Origin: Hymenopellis radicata
Lineage: Eukaryota > Basidiomycota > Agaricomycetes > Agaricales > Physalacriaceae
Direction of reading: 5' to 3'
Assembly (NCBI GenBank): GCA_015501595.1
Contig: JADNRX010000091.1
Span: 1-64,000 of the forward strand
Length of the DNA stretch: 64,000 nt
Positions within the stretch are counted from its first letter, which is position 1, and the number at the start of each line of letters is the position of its first letter. The translations under genes and the position numbers were made by a program. Below, piece after piece: positions 44,093 to 57,593 of this stretch. Under the pieces are notes generated by a model. It ran no database searches. It saw nothing but the letters and a program-made list of their open reading frames with translations, and was not told where the DNA came from.

Positions 44093-44682
44093 TTTGAAAG
44101 AGAATCGTCGAGCAGGACGAGCTTGCAGTTTAGATGAGGAGAGGGAAACGAAGGGAGGATGACGGCAGCCAGCAAGGAGTACACCCAAGAGAAGCGCTCC
44201 GACACGCGTTGAAAGATCCTTGATACACGTGTTGGCCACACACCACTGTCAATCGATAAGTGTGATCTTCAATTACTCGTCATAGCTTGTCCCCATTTCA
44301 TTTACCAATCAGGTGATGCAAGTCTATATAGGCGCGTGTAACCAAACGCCGACCATGAGTAGGTTTGCCGCGAACGAGATAAAATTCTGCTCCCTTCCTT
44401 CTTTCACGAGCGGAAGAAGCGCGCACATCAATGAGGTCGCCATGGCTTGCAGCAAGCATAATGTGGGACCATAGAAGCAGGGCGTGCTGGCTGGACGGAA
44501 CTGGAAGCATCGAAAAACATGCGGTGTGGCGACTTCATCAAAATCGCTTACCTATTCAGAACAAATCTTCAGAACACCCAGTATTACGCTTGAACGATAG
44601 AAACCCACCCATGCATTACAGATATAACATATACAAGAAGCAAAACACAGAACAACAAACATATTTATCAATAGATACCTCC

Positions 44683-47600
44683 TCACTTTTCATCGCGCTC
44701 GGCTTTCGCTTTCGCCGCTGCCTCCAGTTCACCGAACGTCCCGCTCTTCAAGCACATATTTCTAAATATGCCGTCTTCCTTGCGTATCAAGTTGAGTGGT
44801 GTGTCAAACTCAGCCACCTGTCCCTTGTCGAGCACGATAAGCCTATCGTAGTCGATGACTGTTCTTAGACGATGAGCAACTGTGTTATGGACGTTAGCAT
44901 CTGAAAAAACATAACGGCATATAACGTACCAGTCAACAACAGGCTGTTCGTGAACTCGTCTCGAATAGCCTTCTGAATCTTGGCGTCCGTAGCGAAATCG
45001 ATGCTACTCGTCGCCTCATCTAGAACAATAATAGAGCTGTGGCGCAGCAAAGCGCGCGCCATCGCAATCAACTGTCGTTGACCTTGGGAGAAGTTGGTTC
45101 CTCCGGGAGACACCTTCGTTTTCAGCGACACAGTCGTCTTCGCGTCCATATCTGTAGCAACAGAATCTGCGATTGAACCCTCCGTAAACTCCCTCTCTAC
45201 ACCGCGTATAGAAGCCGGGCGCGAAGTGGCAGGCGTGGTGGCTTCAGAGGGCATTTGACTCGTAGTCACCATCTGCACTCGGTACAGAGCTTCCCAGCAT
45301 TCGTGATCGTCGTGTTCATCTGTAAACAACACACCGATCAGACCACCACCACCACCGAAATAACCGCAGGTACTTACTGAAGGGGTCCAGGTTCTCCCGG
45401 AGCGTACCAGAGAAAAGTGTAGCGTCTTGCGGAATGAAAGTCTACAGCAATCATGAGATTCAGTATCGCCGAATTGGGAAACGGGCTTGCCAGTCTTTCG
45501 CGGAGATCATGGACACCGATTTTGGAAATGTCGATTCCATCGATGAGAATCCTTCCTTCCGTTGGATCCACAAAGCGTAAGATGCTCATCGCCAAGGTAC
45601 TCTTTCCGGATCCGGTGCGACCCAACAGTCCGATCCTCTCACCAGCCCGAAGAGTGAACGAAACATCATGGAGGACGGCGGGCAGCTCGGGAGCGTATTT
45701 GACAACAAGGTTTTCAACGGTAACCAGATTATCGTTGGTCGTGCTTGAGGGCCAGTACGCAGGGGGACGACTAGACTCAATGACCGCTGGCGGCTCTTGC
45801 GGAAGATCGAGGTATTCGACAATTCGTTCGACAGAGCTTCAACGATGGTTAGTATAGTCAATCAACAAGATAACGGACTGGTGACTCACTTGAGATCAAG
45901 CTCCAAGCCTGTCCAGAATCTACACGCCCAGTACACCGAGGTGGTGAAGCTCAAAGCACTCGTGATACACAGACCGGCGAGACCTGCACCGTCAACCAAA
46001 ACGGCGATCGAGAAGAGACAGGTAATGAGGACTCCCTGTAACCGACATCAGTCTATCAACTCTCAAGGAAACAGATCTAGGACTGACAACTGCCCCAAGA
46101 CAATCAAAGTTCAGCAGCAACCATCTGTTCGTCATCCAGAAACCGTACCACATCTACACGGAAATTAAGACGAGTTTGCCCAGAACACCACGAAAGTGCG
46201 TACCTTGGTCGTCGTATCCACCTTACGATGCAGGCCGTCCAAGAACCTCTTCTCCGCCGAGAATGCGCGAACAGTCACAATTCCTTCCAACACTTCACCA
46301 AAGTCCGAGAAGATAGGAGAGCGCGTGTTGCTCTCCATGCGACGAAGGTCACGCCCAGTGTTCAAGTAACCAATCGAAAGTTCCCTGTAAACAAAGCCTA
46401 ACAGCACAGCGGGAATGAGGAAGGCGGGGAACACGACACTGTGGCGGAATCAGGAAGCGACTTAACATGAGGATTAATGGAGACATACGCGACAGTAAGA
46501 ATAGATACGAAAAAGGCGGCTAAGGAGGAATTGACCGCTTGCATAGAGCCCGCAAGTGAGGAGTCAATGGTTTCAATATCCTGATTCCACACGCGTCAGC
46601 GTACCGATGAAGATTCAGCAATATTAAAAGGCACCTTTCCGAATCGGTTGAGCATACGTCCTTGCGGCGTCGTATCGTGGAACCGGAACGTCGCACGCAC
46701 GACGGTCACTAGCAATTGCCTAAAAGATCACATCAGCCTCTCTCGTCACACACTGCGAAGGAACCTCACTGGAACAGAATCCTAGACGCCCTCAGGGCAC
46801 CAGTGTACTGCGCGGCCGAAGACGCAACACCAACCGTGGCACTCCCAATTCCTATAGCAGCATAGACACCGACGTAGAACAACGGATGCTCTCGTGCATC
46901 AGGAAGGGTCCGAGTCGAATATACTGGTCCCGGCGAATGATGGTGCAGCAGTCCATGTGAAAATGCGCCTGTCATGATCTCTTGATCGTGACACGCAGCG
47001 CTTCTGAACATGAAGGACGATGTCGCCTCGCCGTATGCCTCACCCCAGAACTACATGCATAAGTCAACAATTCATGTCGCATTGGAATGTCCAAAGCCAA
47101 ACCTTGATCCAGAGTTTCTCAACGATGCCCAAGCCCTGGTTGAAGAATACTAAGAAGAGAAGGATCGACCAGATAAAGTACGACCTGTAAAGTTCGCGTC
47201 AGTAGACACGCTTAAGGAGGGAAAACGCTCTTACGAGGCCTGGAGATATTTCTTATAGATATTCCATTTCACGCCACCCGTCTCGCGATGTTCATCCTTG
47301 ACGAGCTTCCTCGGCTTCTTCTCCGTACCATCAGCAGCTTGGCCCTCGCCATCAACCACATCTGCGGCTGCTTCCTCCGGCGCATTCATAAGATCCTCAG
47401 CATGCGCCTCGGTCGACTCATCCTGCGTAATCTCATCTAGAGTACCACACGCTTTCAGATCTTTTATGCAGCCCTGTGTATCAATACGCCCGTCAAGCAT
47501 TCTGACGAGGTACTGCGACCCAGGAAGCACAAGCTCAACATGATGCGTAACAAGCACGACGGTCCTGTTCTTCAACAGCGGGCCCATGAGCAGCCGCTCA

Positions 47601-50600
47601 AATAAGAACCTCGAGGTATGACTGTCCTACAAGACTGTCAGCGCTTCGAGCAAATGATAGCGAAGGAAGAAAACACGTACAACCGCACTCAACGGATCAT
47701 CCAGCAAGACATACTTCGTTCGTGCGTAGACGGCCCTAGCGAGTGCGACACGCGCCTTCTGCCCACCGCTCAGACTGACGCCCTTCGCGCCAATCTCAGT
47801 CATATCACCGTCCTCCAAAACGCGCAAATCCGGACGGAGTGCACACGCCTCAACAACAGCCTGATACCGCGCTTCATCAAGCGGGTACCCAAACAAGATG
47901 TTATCCTTGATCGACTGATGCCTCAGCCACGGCGACTGAGCGGCATATGATATGGCGTGCATGTTACCGAACTCGTCTATCCGAGAAGTGTCTTTGGACA
48001 TAATAATCTCTCCAGAGGTGAGCGTCATCTCTCCAAGGACGGCCATCTAAACAAAATGACTAGTCAGTCCATGGGCAAGTTGGAAGAAGCGATGATAACT
48101 TACGAGAAGAGCGGTCTTTCCGCTCGCCGTCGGTCCAGTGATAACGGACAATTCACCTTCAGGGAATGTCACGGTGATGTCTTTCAACTCGAACTTGTGG
48201 TCCACCACGTCGCTCCCAGGCAGCCCAATAAGCGTCTCGTCGCCGGACCCATTGTGAGTGTCCACAGTACTCGCGGAGGAAGCAGTAGAAGATTTGCCAT
48301 GGTGCCCAGCATCCTCTTTCTTTTCTTCCACTTCATTCCACTTGAGAGTAGCATTGCGCAAACCTAAACCCTCCTCGTCAGGTCCGAGAAGAATAGGTGC
48401 CGAAGCATCTTTCTTCAACGAAGAAACTTGGTCCGTAACCTCCTCTTCGCCTAGGTACACTTCGATACGCTTCAAGGAGACGCCAGTCTGAGCAGGACGA
48501 GGTCAGCATAGTTTCATGTAAACGAATGTAAGCTTACCTGAAGAATCTGGATAATCCACATGGGAATAATGTTAAGAGGTACACTAGAACGCAGGTTAGA
48601 CGATCCATTCCGCATTATCAAGCAGGTACACACCGAATCATGGAGAATAAAGATATCGCCTGTGAAAGTCAACGGTTTAATCAACGTTGAATGTTCAAAA
48701 GCAATGACACGAACGTACCGTGAAAGCTTTACTGATAGTTAGCTCATTGCCTTGAACTACGTACGTGAAGAACGCCACGATCGAGATCAACACAGGCGCG
48801 CTGTTCCAGAGCATATAGAACAGAATCGAGTTGATACGAGCTATTATGAATTAGCTGTCATAACGCACCAAGCAGAGGAAATAGATACGAACATTTGACC
48901 ATCCACTTCATCTCAACGTCCCTCGCGTCCAAGGCCTTTTTGATCCATTTGTCCTCCCATGCAAAGAACTTGATGAATTTGACCTGATCACAGTAGGATC
49001 AATATCAAAACGAGGCCGCAGAAAAAGACGTACCGCTCCGATAAGTTCGTTAAGAACTCCCATACGCTTGTCTCTTGCCGCCATGGTCCCTTTTTGGATA
49101 CGTACACTCCGCTTGGAGAGCATGCTGTTAAGTGGCCATCCCAAGAGAAGAACGAGGAAACCGGTAAACGCGGACCAGCCCAGGAGTCTACGCATATATG
49201 AGTTGAAAGTAACAGAAGCCGGGAAGATAGACTCAACTGGTAAAGGAACACACTCCCAATGACAATTTCGAGAGGAGCACCGTAGATGTAATACGCGCCA
49301 CTGACCATATTGGAAATCTGGAGCGTATTAGAAGACTGTTAGGCAATGTAATCCAACCCTACCTTGTTGGCATCGCCAGCCATAAGATTGACAATCTTGC
49401 CTACGTCCGCACCAGCCTTGGGATCGTCTGCTTTCTCCTCCTTCTTCTTGTCTTCCGCCGTCCTCGGACCTGGTGCCTCCACCTTCTTTTCCTCCGTCTT
49501 GTCCACGATGCCCGAAAAATCTTTCCTCTTCAACGCCTTGTCGTAAATGGCGGCCATCAGCTCTGATCGGATATGGGTAGCCGCGCGACGACCAAACCAG
49601 AGATGCTGCACGTCAGCCTGGGCTTTGGCGACGGTGGAGACGAACATGAGAAGCGCATAGATGTAAGCGCGTGTAGTATCTTCTGATGTACGGTCGCGGC
49701 CGTCAATTGCGGTAAGTATGAGGCTAATCATGAGCTTGGGTTAGAAACGTATTGATGTACACTGAACGACCGTACCTCATGAAGAGCGGAACAGAATAAT
49801 TGAAGATGACGCTGACGATGGTAAGTCCAGCATCGAGCATGAGATCTTGGGAATTGGCTGCCATTAGCTTCCAGAGAAGACTGGATTGCACGACATTGCC
49901 GAACTTGATAAAGAGTGGTCGAGATTGGTAGGTTGGGCTCAGATTCCAGACGTCGACATCCTCGAGCGTCGTATTCCGGCCTCTTTGGACAAGAGGATAT
50001 ACCCAGCTAAAAGTCACCCATCCAAACAACGTCGTGTAATCTTCTGGGGTGACAGTTAAGCCCTAGATAAGGCTTTCAGCGTCGTTCATGAGAAGATGAA
50101 AACGAGCTCACAATATCGGCCTTTCTGACGCGCGAGCTCGGAACGTCGAGAGGCATACCCATCACGACCGCGAGCAGTACAATCGTGATAATGGGATTCG
50201 CATATAGTCCGGCAAGAATGATTCCGTGGGGTAGCGGGAAGCCAAACACGGCCGCGTCGTACAAAGCACCACCCAGCATGAGAATGCCGCCTATCAAGTG
50301 CAGAATATACACAACAAAGACATCGTATGGGGGTGTGGCAGCGGGAGAAACGACTGGTCGCACGACGGTGTAAAGCCAAGTTGCAGCGATAAGAAAGGCG
50401 CGCACGATGCCCCACACGTCGCTCGGCGTCGATACAGCGCGATATGAGCCCTCTCCGACCCAGCAGAGCGCCTCCACGAGCCCCAGCAGGGCAAACACGA
50501 CCGTCCTCCACACCGGGACCACTATCGGAATCTCGAGCGTCTCCTTTTCGTCCTGGATGTCCAACGCTTCGGCTTCATGCAGCGTGAGGAACGTCCTGAA

Positions 50601-50756
50601 TGGCTTCGTCGCTTTGCGCACGGCAGCAGGCACTTTTATCGGCAGGGAGAACAGACAGAACACGACGACGAGGACCGTCGCGGGTATAGTTGCCCATGTT
50701 CCACGGATGCAGGCGTCGTGGAAGTCGAGCGCGCCCGATTCATTGCACAGGCCCAT
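44683..50756 (-). CDS. ABCC/MRP-type full ABC transporter
   Basis: The start ATG 50756 ([20 protein letters not shown]) is chosen because the frame upstream has no ATG. Some 20 short introns; stop 44683-44685. Order: N-terminal membrane region (TMD0-like), TMD1, NBD1, TMD2, NBD2. NBD1 (about 48.2-47.6 kb) has Walker [12 protein letters not shown], signature [14 protein letters not shown], Walker [15 protein letters not shown]2 (45.6-44.9 kb) has Walker [10 protein letters not shown], signature [16 protein letters not shown], Walker [13 protein letters not shown] and the H-loop VAHRL. This layout is that of multidrug-resistance-associated proteins, which export conjugated organic anions or load them into the vacuole. 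The NBD2 intron at 45442-45490 uses a GC donor (GCAAGC). No frame breaks found. Substrate unknown. Confidence 0.92.
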
Positions 50757-50832
50757 CGTGGGCGAGCTGGACGGCGACAACGACGACGACGACAAGAACG
50801 ACGAGATGGTCGCGGTAAACGTCTAACCGTGA

Positions 50833-50843
50833 CCCTAACCCTA
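50833..50843. promoter_or_regulatory. Telomere-like CCCTAACCCTA box upstream of the ABC transporter
   Basis: CCCTAACCCTA lies about 80 bp upstream of the transporter's ATG, with CCGTGACCCTAACC around it. Short telobox-like motifs occur in fungal and plant promoters; two units are too few for an interstitial telomere. Function here is not shown. Confidence 0.3.
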
Positions 50844-51330
50844 CGCCCGCCTCAATTCTCAGCACGCAGGTCTCCCTGCTAAAAATACACACAATTGCGC
50901 GTGTATACCGTATTGAAATTTAGAACAGTATTCAATTTGTATTCAGTACTGTTTCATACTTGATTTCCATCGGCGCGTCCGCGTCGCCATTTTGCGCCAC
51001 GGACAATCGGAAAAACTACTACCTGGACACCATGACCATAAGAATGCTGACAACCACAAACAACATGACGGCGAATTGTCCAGCGCCGGTTGACTAAATG
51101 CGATCCCCCGACAGCAAAGAGCAACTCCATGTTTCCGGAAATCTTCTCATCTGTCTTGTATCGCTTTTCAAATACTTCAGTGCTGATAATTTGGAGCTGC
51201 CTTGAACCCTCTACAGGTTCAGGTCCTTCGAGATTGCTATCCTCTTATATTCAAGTTGTAGATATACCTTGTGCTAAAATATACACACGATTGCGCGACC
51301 GTACGAGCACCACATGTCGAACAATTGAAA

Positions 51331-53401
51331 TCACAACTTGGCCCTCTCCTGGTCACCCGATTTCATACTTTCCTCATGGCGCACAACCAACAATCTCCGG
51401 AGCGTCTTCCCCGTAGGACTCTTCGGTATCTAAACCCAATAAGCCCCAATCAATCAGAACATGCATAGTAACACATACCTCATCAACAATCTCCACCCCA
51501 CCCCTCAACCACTTATACTTGCTCACCTGTGCCTCGCACCACTTGATAAGCTCCCTGGCGACCTGCTGTGTCCCCTTATCCCTTTCACCTAGCCGCCTCA
51601 CAAAGTCTTTACCGCGTTCAGACAACACCACCCACGCCCTGGGCACGCGCTCATCGTTCGTCCTCCCATAACCACCTACGCCAGCTACGGCGACATCGGT
51701 GATGAGCTTCTCCGGGTGAGCGAGGAGGACGTTCTCTAACTCTAGCGGGGACACCTGAATCCCCGAAATCTTTAACGTGTCCTTGGCGCGGTCCGCAAAG
51801 CTATTGACCATGTCAACTCAACAACGCAGTAACGAATTAAAAGAATCAACGCACAAGAAGTTCTCGTCCTCATCCACGTAGAACCTATCCCCCGTCCTCA
51901 ACCATCCATCGACAAATGTCTCCCTGTTAGCTGTGACCACCTCCGGCGACGACCCATAATACCCAGGCGAAATATTCTCGCTCTTCAACCACAACTCGCC
52001 CACCTCCCCAACCTTTACCGACCGCCCCGACTCATCCAATATCTTCGCCTCCATCCCAGGGAGTAACACCCCACAAGAGCCTTCAATGACCTTCAATTTC
52101 CCCAACGTCCCAGCAATCGGCTGAGTGACGGCAGCGATGGTCGCTTCAGACATGCCATAACCTTCCCGTCCTTTGTGGTCAACACCATATCACCTGTAAT
52201 GTTAAGAGAACACACCTTCACCAATGCGTAAACCGGTCGAGATGAGCTCTCGTAATCTTGCAGCAAGTTCAGGAGGAAGATATGCAGCGCCAGAACCAAG
52301 ATACCGCAGTGTCTTGAGAGACTCCTTCACCAGAGCCGGTGAAGGATGCGCGACCAACTGGGCAATCACCGAAGGTATAAGATTTATATTCGTGATCTTA
52401 TATCTGCCAAAATTTCAGACACACTGGGGTAGATTAATTGTGACGAGCTCACTTCATTATACCCCGGAGGGCATCTTGCATATTCCAGTGTCCTTGTAAG
52501 ACAGACGTCGAAGGACTCAAGAACGCCCTGAAGCAGTACGAATGCAATCCGTACGAGTGGTGCATCGGCAAAAACGCCAGAGTAATCGGAATACCCTCCG
52601 GAGTCTCTGGTGGGGGCGGTACTGCGACAGCCAAAACCGCGCGCATCATAACGGCGACTTGAGACACCGAAAAGATGACATTGCCGTGCGTGATCATGAC
52701 AGCTATCACCAATAGAAGTAAGCAACGTCGCTTCAAGGTAATAAAAGGGAAACCAGACCTTTCGGAAGTCCACTGGTTCCACTCGAGAAGACCAGATACG
52801 CGAGATCAGTCTTCTTCGCTGGCGAACATCCACAGGCGGCGCGTTCCCAGCAGCTTGCACCATCTCCGCAACGCACTTGAGCCCCTCGACCCTTCCATTC
52901 AGAACAAACAGCTCCGTATCAGCTGTCCAGCCCAGCTTGGCTTGTTTCGGCCCGACAAAAACTTTCTTCACTCCCGTCAGCTTCACCGCATGCGCCAGCT
53001 CAAACGGCGTAGAATACGGCGCGATCAACGCGAACGGGACATTCAAAGACATAAGCGTGTGCACGAGAAGCGCAAATTCCTTAAAGTCGATACTCATCAA
53101 TTCGCGTTATAGAATAATATAATTGACATGGAGAACGTACAATGCAGTTTTCACTCATAATCCCCACAAGCTCGCCTTGCTTAATGCCCGCGCTAGTCAA
53201 CGCCGACCGCGCGCTCGCCACATCGGCTTTAAACGTCCGATACGAAATTTTCTTCTCTGTCTTCAAGTCAATATACAGCGTAAAGTCCTTATCAGTCCAT
53301 GGCGACTGCTGCTGGTCGGGGCGGTCGAAGAAGATGTGATAGGCATTCAAGTCTGGAGGAGAAGGGGGTCGGCGTAGGGCGACTTGAGATACATGTCTCA
53401 A
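51331..53401 (-). CDS. 4CL-like acyl-CoA ligase (class I adenylate-forming enzyme), one frame break
   Basis: The N-terminus is open: the frame reaches 53401 at a TTG codon and a clear ATG or upstream exon was not found. Blocks in order: LTSAGIKQGELVGIMSENC, VNLNGRV-type linker, the phosphate-binding loop VFSSGTSGLPK, HGNVIFSVSQ, LAFLPMHHSYGL, YLGSGAAYLPPELAARLREL, YGMSEATIAAVTQPIAG, GELWLKSENISPGYYG, DGWLRTGDRFYVDEDENF, the hinge DRAKDTLKISGIQVSP and the catalytic lysine in PKSPTGKTLRRLL. It would activate a carboxylic acid to its CoA thioester. One missing base is needed near 52820 to join PPVDVR to the KKTDLAYLVF strand. Stop at 51331-51333. Confidence 0.82.
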
Positions 53402-54591
53402 CCGTGGTAGAAGTCCTAGGTTAAGAAGGACTGGGGGATGACGGCAATACGCTCGTTATGAAGCCGGTGGAAAACATGAGTGTGGGAAGGGTGATGATGG
53501 TACAGGATCAAGTGGTCGGATTTCGGTTATGCTTAGCCGGTTTCCCGCGGGTGGTGGGCGGCGAAGACGAAAGCTTCGCGTAGATTTTTACCATCACATC
53601 TATGTAGAATGTGTGAACTGCGGGAGAATCGAGGAAGAGGCAAGACGCCGTCCCGCTCAATTGATCTTGCTATGTTTAGTACGAGTGTGGCGGCGGCGAC
53701 AAGAGTAAGCACACTTCCTTAATATCGAAATTTGCAGCACACCACACAAAGAACCGTTATTCCAGGATGCCAGCACGGCGACGAACAAGGATGGACGGGC
53801 TATATTCCTGAGCCTTGGAGCCACCGCCCGTCCTGTATAGCGCGTTGCATGAGAAATCACAGGAAAGGCTTTCAAGACACAGTACCTCGAAGCCTTGCAC
53901 GTGGCCCCCCCATTTGGGGGAAATTGTTGGCTCCATTAACCTGCTAAGGAAAGAAATAACAGCGACTAGTCGTACTAGTAGGTTCAAGAGAGAGCCGCGA
54001 ATGGTCACCTGACATTATTTGTTTACGCGTTGCTTGGCTGCGCCCTTAGAACGTGCTGCTCTTTACCTTTTACTTTCTCCAAACGTTGTTCCATGTGTTT
54101 ATTGCGCAGCGTTACTTTCATAGGTGAGCGGTCTTCTGAATGGGCCCATGAATCCCACGTCCACCGTTTACTTAGATCTTTAGTTACAGTAGACCTCGCA
54201 GTATGTGCCGAGACGGAGGCATTTCCTCCCCCATCGTTTTTCTCAAGGATCAGCTGAATCCACGAACTGCATCATTGTATGTGTGTGCTGTACTGCTGGT
54301 ACTACTAGTAGAAGTGCCACAGGTCAGAGACCATGACGCGATCACGTTGTTGCCGGATGTAGATGCCGAGCCTTTCTTTTCAACCACGACGTCGACGACC
54401 ATTATGCCAAAGACGCGTCAAGGCCGCTCCTCACTCCGGGGGAGGACCCTTCCTGCATGTAGCCCATATGTCGGAAATACTGCAAGAAATCCGGAAGATT
54501 TTCGGGGAAGGAACGAAGACATGAATCGCAGCTGACCACCGTTCTGCGTATATCAGAGTGCACAGCGTCCGAGATGATGTGTCGGTCCGAC
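53402..54591. other. Gap without a supportable gene
   Basis: Divergent region between the ligase and the esterase. Several short frames without splice or family support. Confidence 0.5.
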
Positions 54592-56247
54592 ATGCGTAAC
54601 TTTGCTCTGCTCTTACTTGCATCGGCTGGAATCTCCATGAACGCTTCTGCTGACTCCCCGAACGACTACATTGTCGATGTCAGTAGATTGAAGCATGAAT
54701 CGAATCCGAAACTCTACTTCAACGGACGATGGGACGACGCTCCAGGAACTTGGTGGTCTGTATACACCCCTTCATGCTTCTCATCCTACGCAGCACTTAC
54801 TTATCGATCAATTTCAAGGGCGGGCTCTGGATTAAAACTCGTTGGCCACAACATTCGATCTCTGGCACTGAAACTCGGCCCTCACACCACCACACCTTAC
54901 ACTACCATTGCTATATCCACCGACTACGGCGAATTTGAGAGCCTGAACGTTTCTGAAGGTTTCAATACTTTGCCTGTCAATGCTCCCGATAGGGACACGA
55001 CTATCCGCATCAATGTAGAAGGATGGCAGAACAATCGCATGAACCTGGAAAGTCTCGTTTTAAACTCGGTGAGCACCCGTCTAACTTGTGATGGAACTGC
55101 TCGCTGAATTCTACCAGGATGCGAGCCTTTTAACGTATGAACCGTCGGCACTCTCATTCTTATTCATCGGGGATTCCTTGTCGGCGGTAAGCTTTCTGAA
55201 GTCCTCGACTTTATTTCGGTAGACTGATTAGCGCTGTCATACGTAGGGCCAATATCTTCCCATGGGTATCAACCAAGCTTGGCCTTTCCTTGTTGGGGAG
55301 CACTTCAATGCAGAACATACCGTCATCGCGCAACCAGGAGCAGCTCTCAAGGTACGCCGTCAGTTAATATCTCTGGTGGATTCTCCGGAGCGGTTATCTA
55401 CAGGACATCGTGTCATACGGGAACATGCACGGCATGGAATTCCAGTTCTTCCAGGTACAATATATTTCTCTGCTTCTTCAATCGAGTCGGCGCTGATCTG
55501 AGCAGACGGAAGACACGGGTTATTATTACACGACGGACCATAACTACACGACACCTTGGGATTTCAACAAAGATCGCACGAATCCGACACATATCGTGAT
55601 TCATATTGGGTGCCGTTGATTCTTGAATTCCGTTCCCGCAGTTCATTCAGCTGTCCTTCAGAGCAAATGATGCATCTCAAAATGTTACGGCCGATGACTT
55701 CGTGTTTGTCCGTTCCCGAAGCGTTCCCATCTTGTTGCATTGGTGCTGACATTCCATCCATGTCAGACTTGCATCGACTTCATTCGCAATCTACGACAGC
55801 TCTACCCAGTGCAGCCCATCTTCCTCTTCACGCCGGTGAGTTTGATGCTCAATTCATATTGATTTCGCTGACACCCTCACTCAGTGGGGCTGGCCATCTG
55901 AGGACGGGTCAGTCAGTTATTACTACGAGGGCCGGTACAACGATATCGTGCAACTCATGTAAGCCCACACCTTTTCCTGGCCGACGAACCTGATGTCTGA
56001 CTCTGGCTACACACAGGGGCGATACACATGTTTACCTCGTCGATACGAAGGGATGGGTAACATGGGATGATATCTTCCCGGAGTAAGTGCGAGTCTCGAC
56101 AGCATACTGGCAACGTGATTCACTCACTGTCCGCGAAGCAATCAACATCCCAATGTCCCCGGGCACATCAACATCTCGAATGAGATGATTCAGTGGTTGA
56201 ACGAGTGGGGGTTGGAGCCCGCAGCGCACGGGAGAACGTCGCATTGA
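54592..56247 (+). CDS. Secreted GDSL/SGNH-family esterase
   Basis: ATG 54592 (MRNFALLLLASAGISMNASA) gives a compact signal peptide; in-frame ATGs at 54574 and 54577 add a few polar residues. An N-terminal beta-rich domain (YFNGRWDDAPGTWWSVYTPS) precedes the catalytic domain. Block I FLFIGDSLSAG carries the nucleophile Ser, VIAQPGAALK the Gly block, THIVIHIGANDA the Asn block (across an intron whose donor GTGCCG follows ATTGG), and DNQHPNVPGH the catalytic Asp/His. Motifs YYYTTDHNYTTPWDF and IFLFTPWGWP are typical of a secreted Agaricomycete esterase group related to carbohydrate esterases. About eight introns; stop at 56245-56247. Likely substrate is an acetylated polysaccharide, by family analogy. 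Confidence 0.85.
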
Positions 56248-57593
56248 GCAGTTGCCCGCTAGTTTGATCGAGTTCCGTTTCATAATGAACTCAATTACTG
56301 TTAGTCCAGACAAGGGTTCAAGCGGCGAACAAGAGTGAGTGCTTATCTAGTTCAGTGTTCATGAAACCGCTCGTCATCTCATGTTCAAGTGTTCCAGATT
56401 CGCTAAGAAGCACGCAAGAATCCTGTTCACAAGGCTAGCAGAAACATATCATTCGAGGGCTGCGGAGCTGATACTAACCTGCTTTGACCCAACATTCACT
56501 AACTATACGTAAGTTGTGGCCACGAGATGGCTGTGGTTATACAGTATTCCAACATGTTACGCCACGGGCGCTTAGATGGCAGTTCCTTGTTGTCGACTCC
56601 AGGGCGTTCCTTTTCCACTCTATTCTCTATTCATCAGCCACTTATTGATTTATGATTGCTCATCACGAGCGCTACTTTGTCAACGTAAATGTGGCGAACA
56701 AAAAATAGATGATGCCATGGTTGAGAAATGTTCCGGGCGCGGTTGGTTGTCGGTCACCTCGGACGGTCTGGCTTCGGCTTCGCAATGAGAGAAACCGCTG
56801 GATACCTCCTGATTGCTTACCGCCGGCGGGCGAACACCCCGACCTAGGGGCGCCCTACCAGCGACATCAACGGTGGGGGTCCGTGAACTGCGAATGCGAA
56901 TTTTGGTCTGATGGTGGACTGAATTCGTTCTAGTATCACAGACTGTCAGCAAGTAGCCTGACCTTCTGTGTTGCCTCGAAGTGTAGTGCCACTCGCCCTA
57001 GTGGCGTGCCGACAAGCCGTAGCTCGGAGTTTAAACCGCTCCCCCTTCGAGTATTTTTAGTACTAACCTCTTGGCGCTTGACAATCACGACAGCTTTGAG
57101 TTTTGTTCTCCGTGCGGCTCACCACGGCTTCCTTTTGTCATGAGAACCAAGTCCCCGCTTCGCGCCACGCGAATGCCCAGCGTCTCCGGTATCTGCACTG
57201 TCCCATCTAACAAAGAAGCTTCTCTCATACATCATTTACAGCATCATGTTTGCTCCATGTGTACTCGTATCGGTAAAATTCTCTAGGTCTATCGTCCCCT
57301 TACGTTTCCCCGCCCGCACTCTCAAGGATTCGGGTACAATCTTTCTTCTCCTAATTCACATACCTTGGTCTGGCTGTTTGTGAATCAGCGCCAGATCAGC
57401 ACACTCGTATCCAGATCCAAACCAAGGACGTTGAAACGAGACACTATTGTGATATGGCCAATGAGATCCGCGGTTTTGGAAACTCGGACTAATCTTCCCC
57501 ACCAGCTTTAGCTGAAGCGCTTGAATCGGGCAAAGGTCCGTTCTGCCCTTATATAAATAAACTGGGCATTTCGTCAAGTTCTTTTTCATCGCC
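56248..57593. other. Gap without a supportable gene, including the catalase promoter
   Basis: Nothing codes convincingly here. A small GCCACT...AGTGGC hairpin lies near 56990. Confidence 0.5.
57550..57558 (+). promoter_or_regulatory. TATA box of the catalase gene
   Basis: TATATAAAT lies 36-44 bases upstream of the ATG at 57594, in a region otherwise not AT-rich. The spacing is short, implying a short 5' leader. Confidence 0.5.

Noticed and set aside
50795..50797. Start of the ABC transporter 13 codons upstream (poly-Ser extension)
   Set aside because: The codon is TTG, not ATG; the first ATG in frame is at 50756.
50833..50843. Interstitial telomere or chromosome-fusion scar
   Set aside because: Only two CCCTAA units; too short to be more than a promoter-type motif.
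34735..53401. A secondary-metabolite cluster (acyltransferase, amidase, ABCC transporter, acyl-CoA ligase)
   Set aside because: No core synthase (polyketide, non-ribosomal peptide or terpene) is present, and unrelated genes lie between the members.
55600..55660. A frame break in the GDSL esterase at the HIG-AND junction
   Set aside because: On re-reading, the sequence has three G before TGCCG, so a normal GT donor restores the frame without any change.
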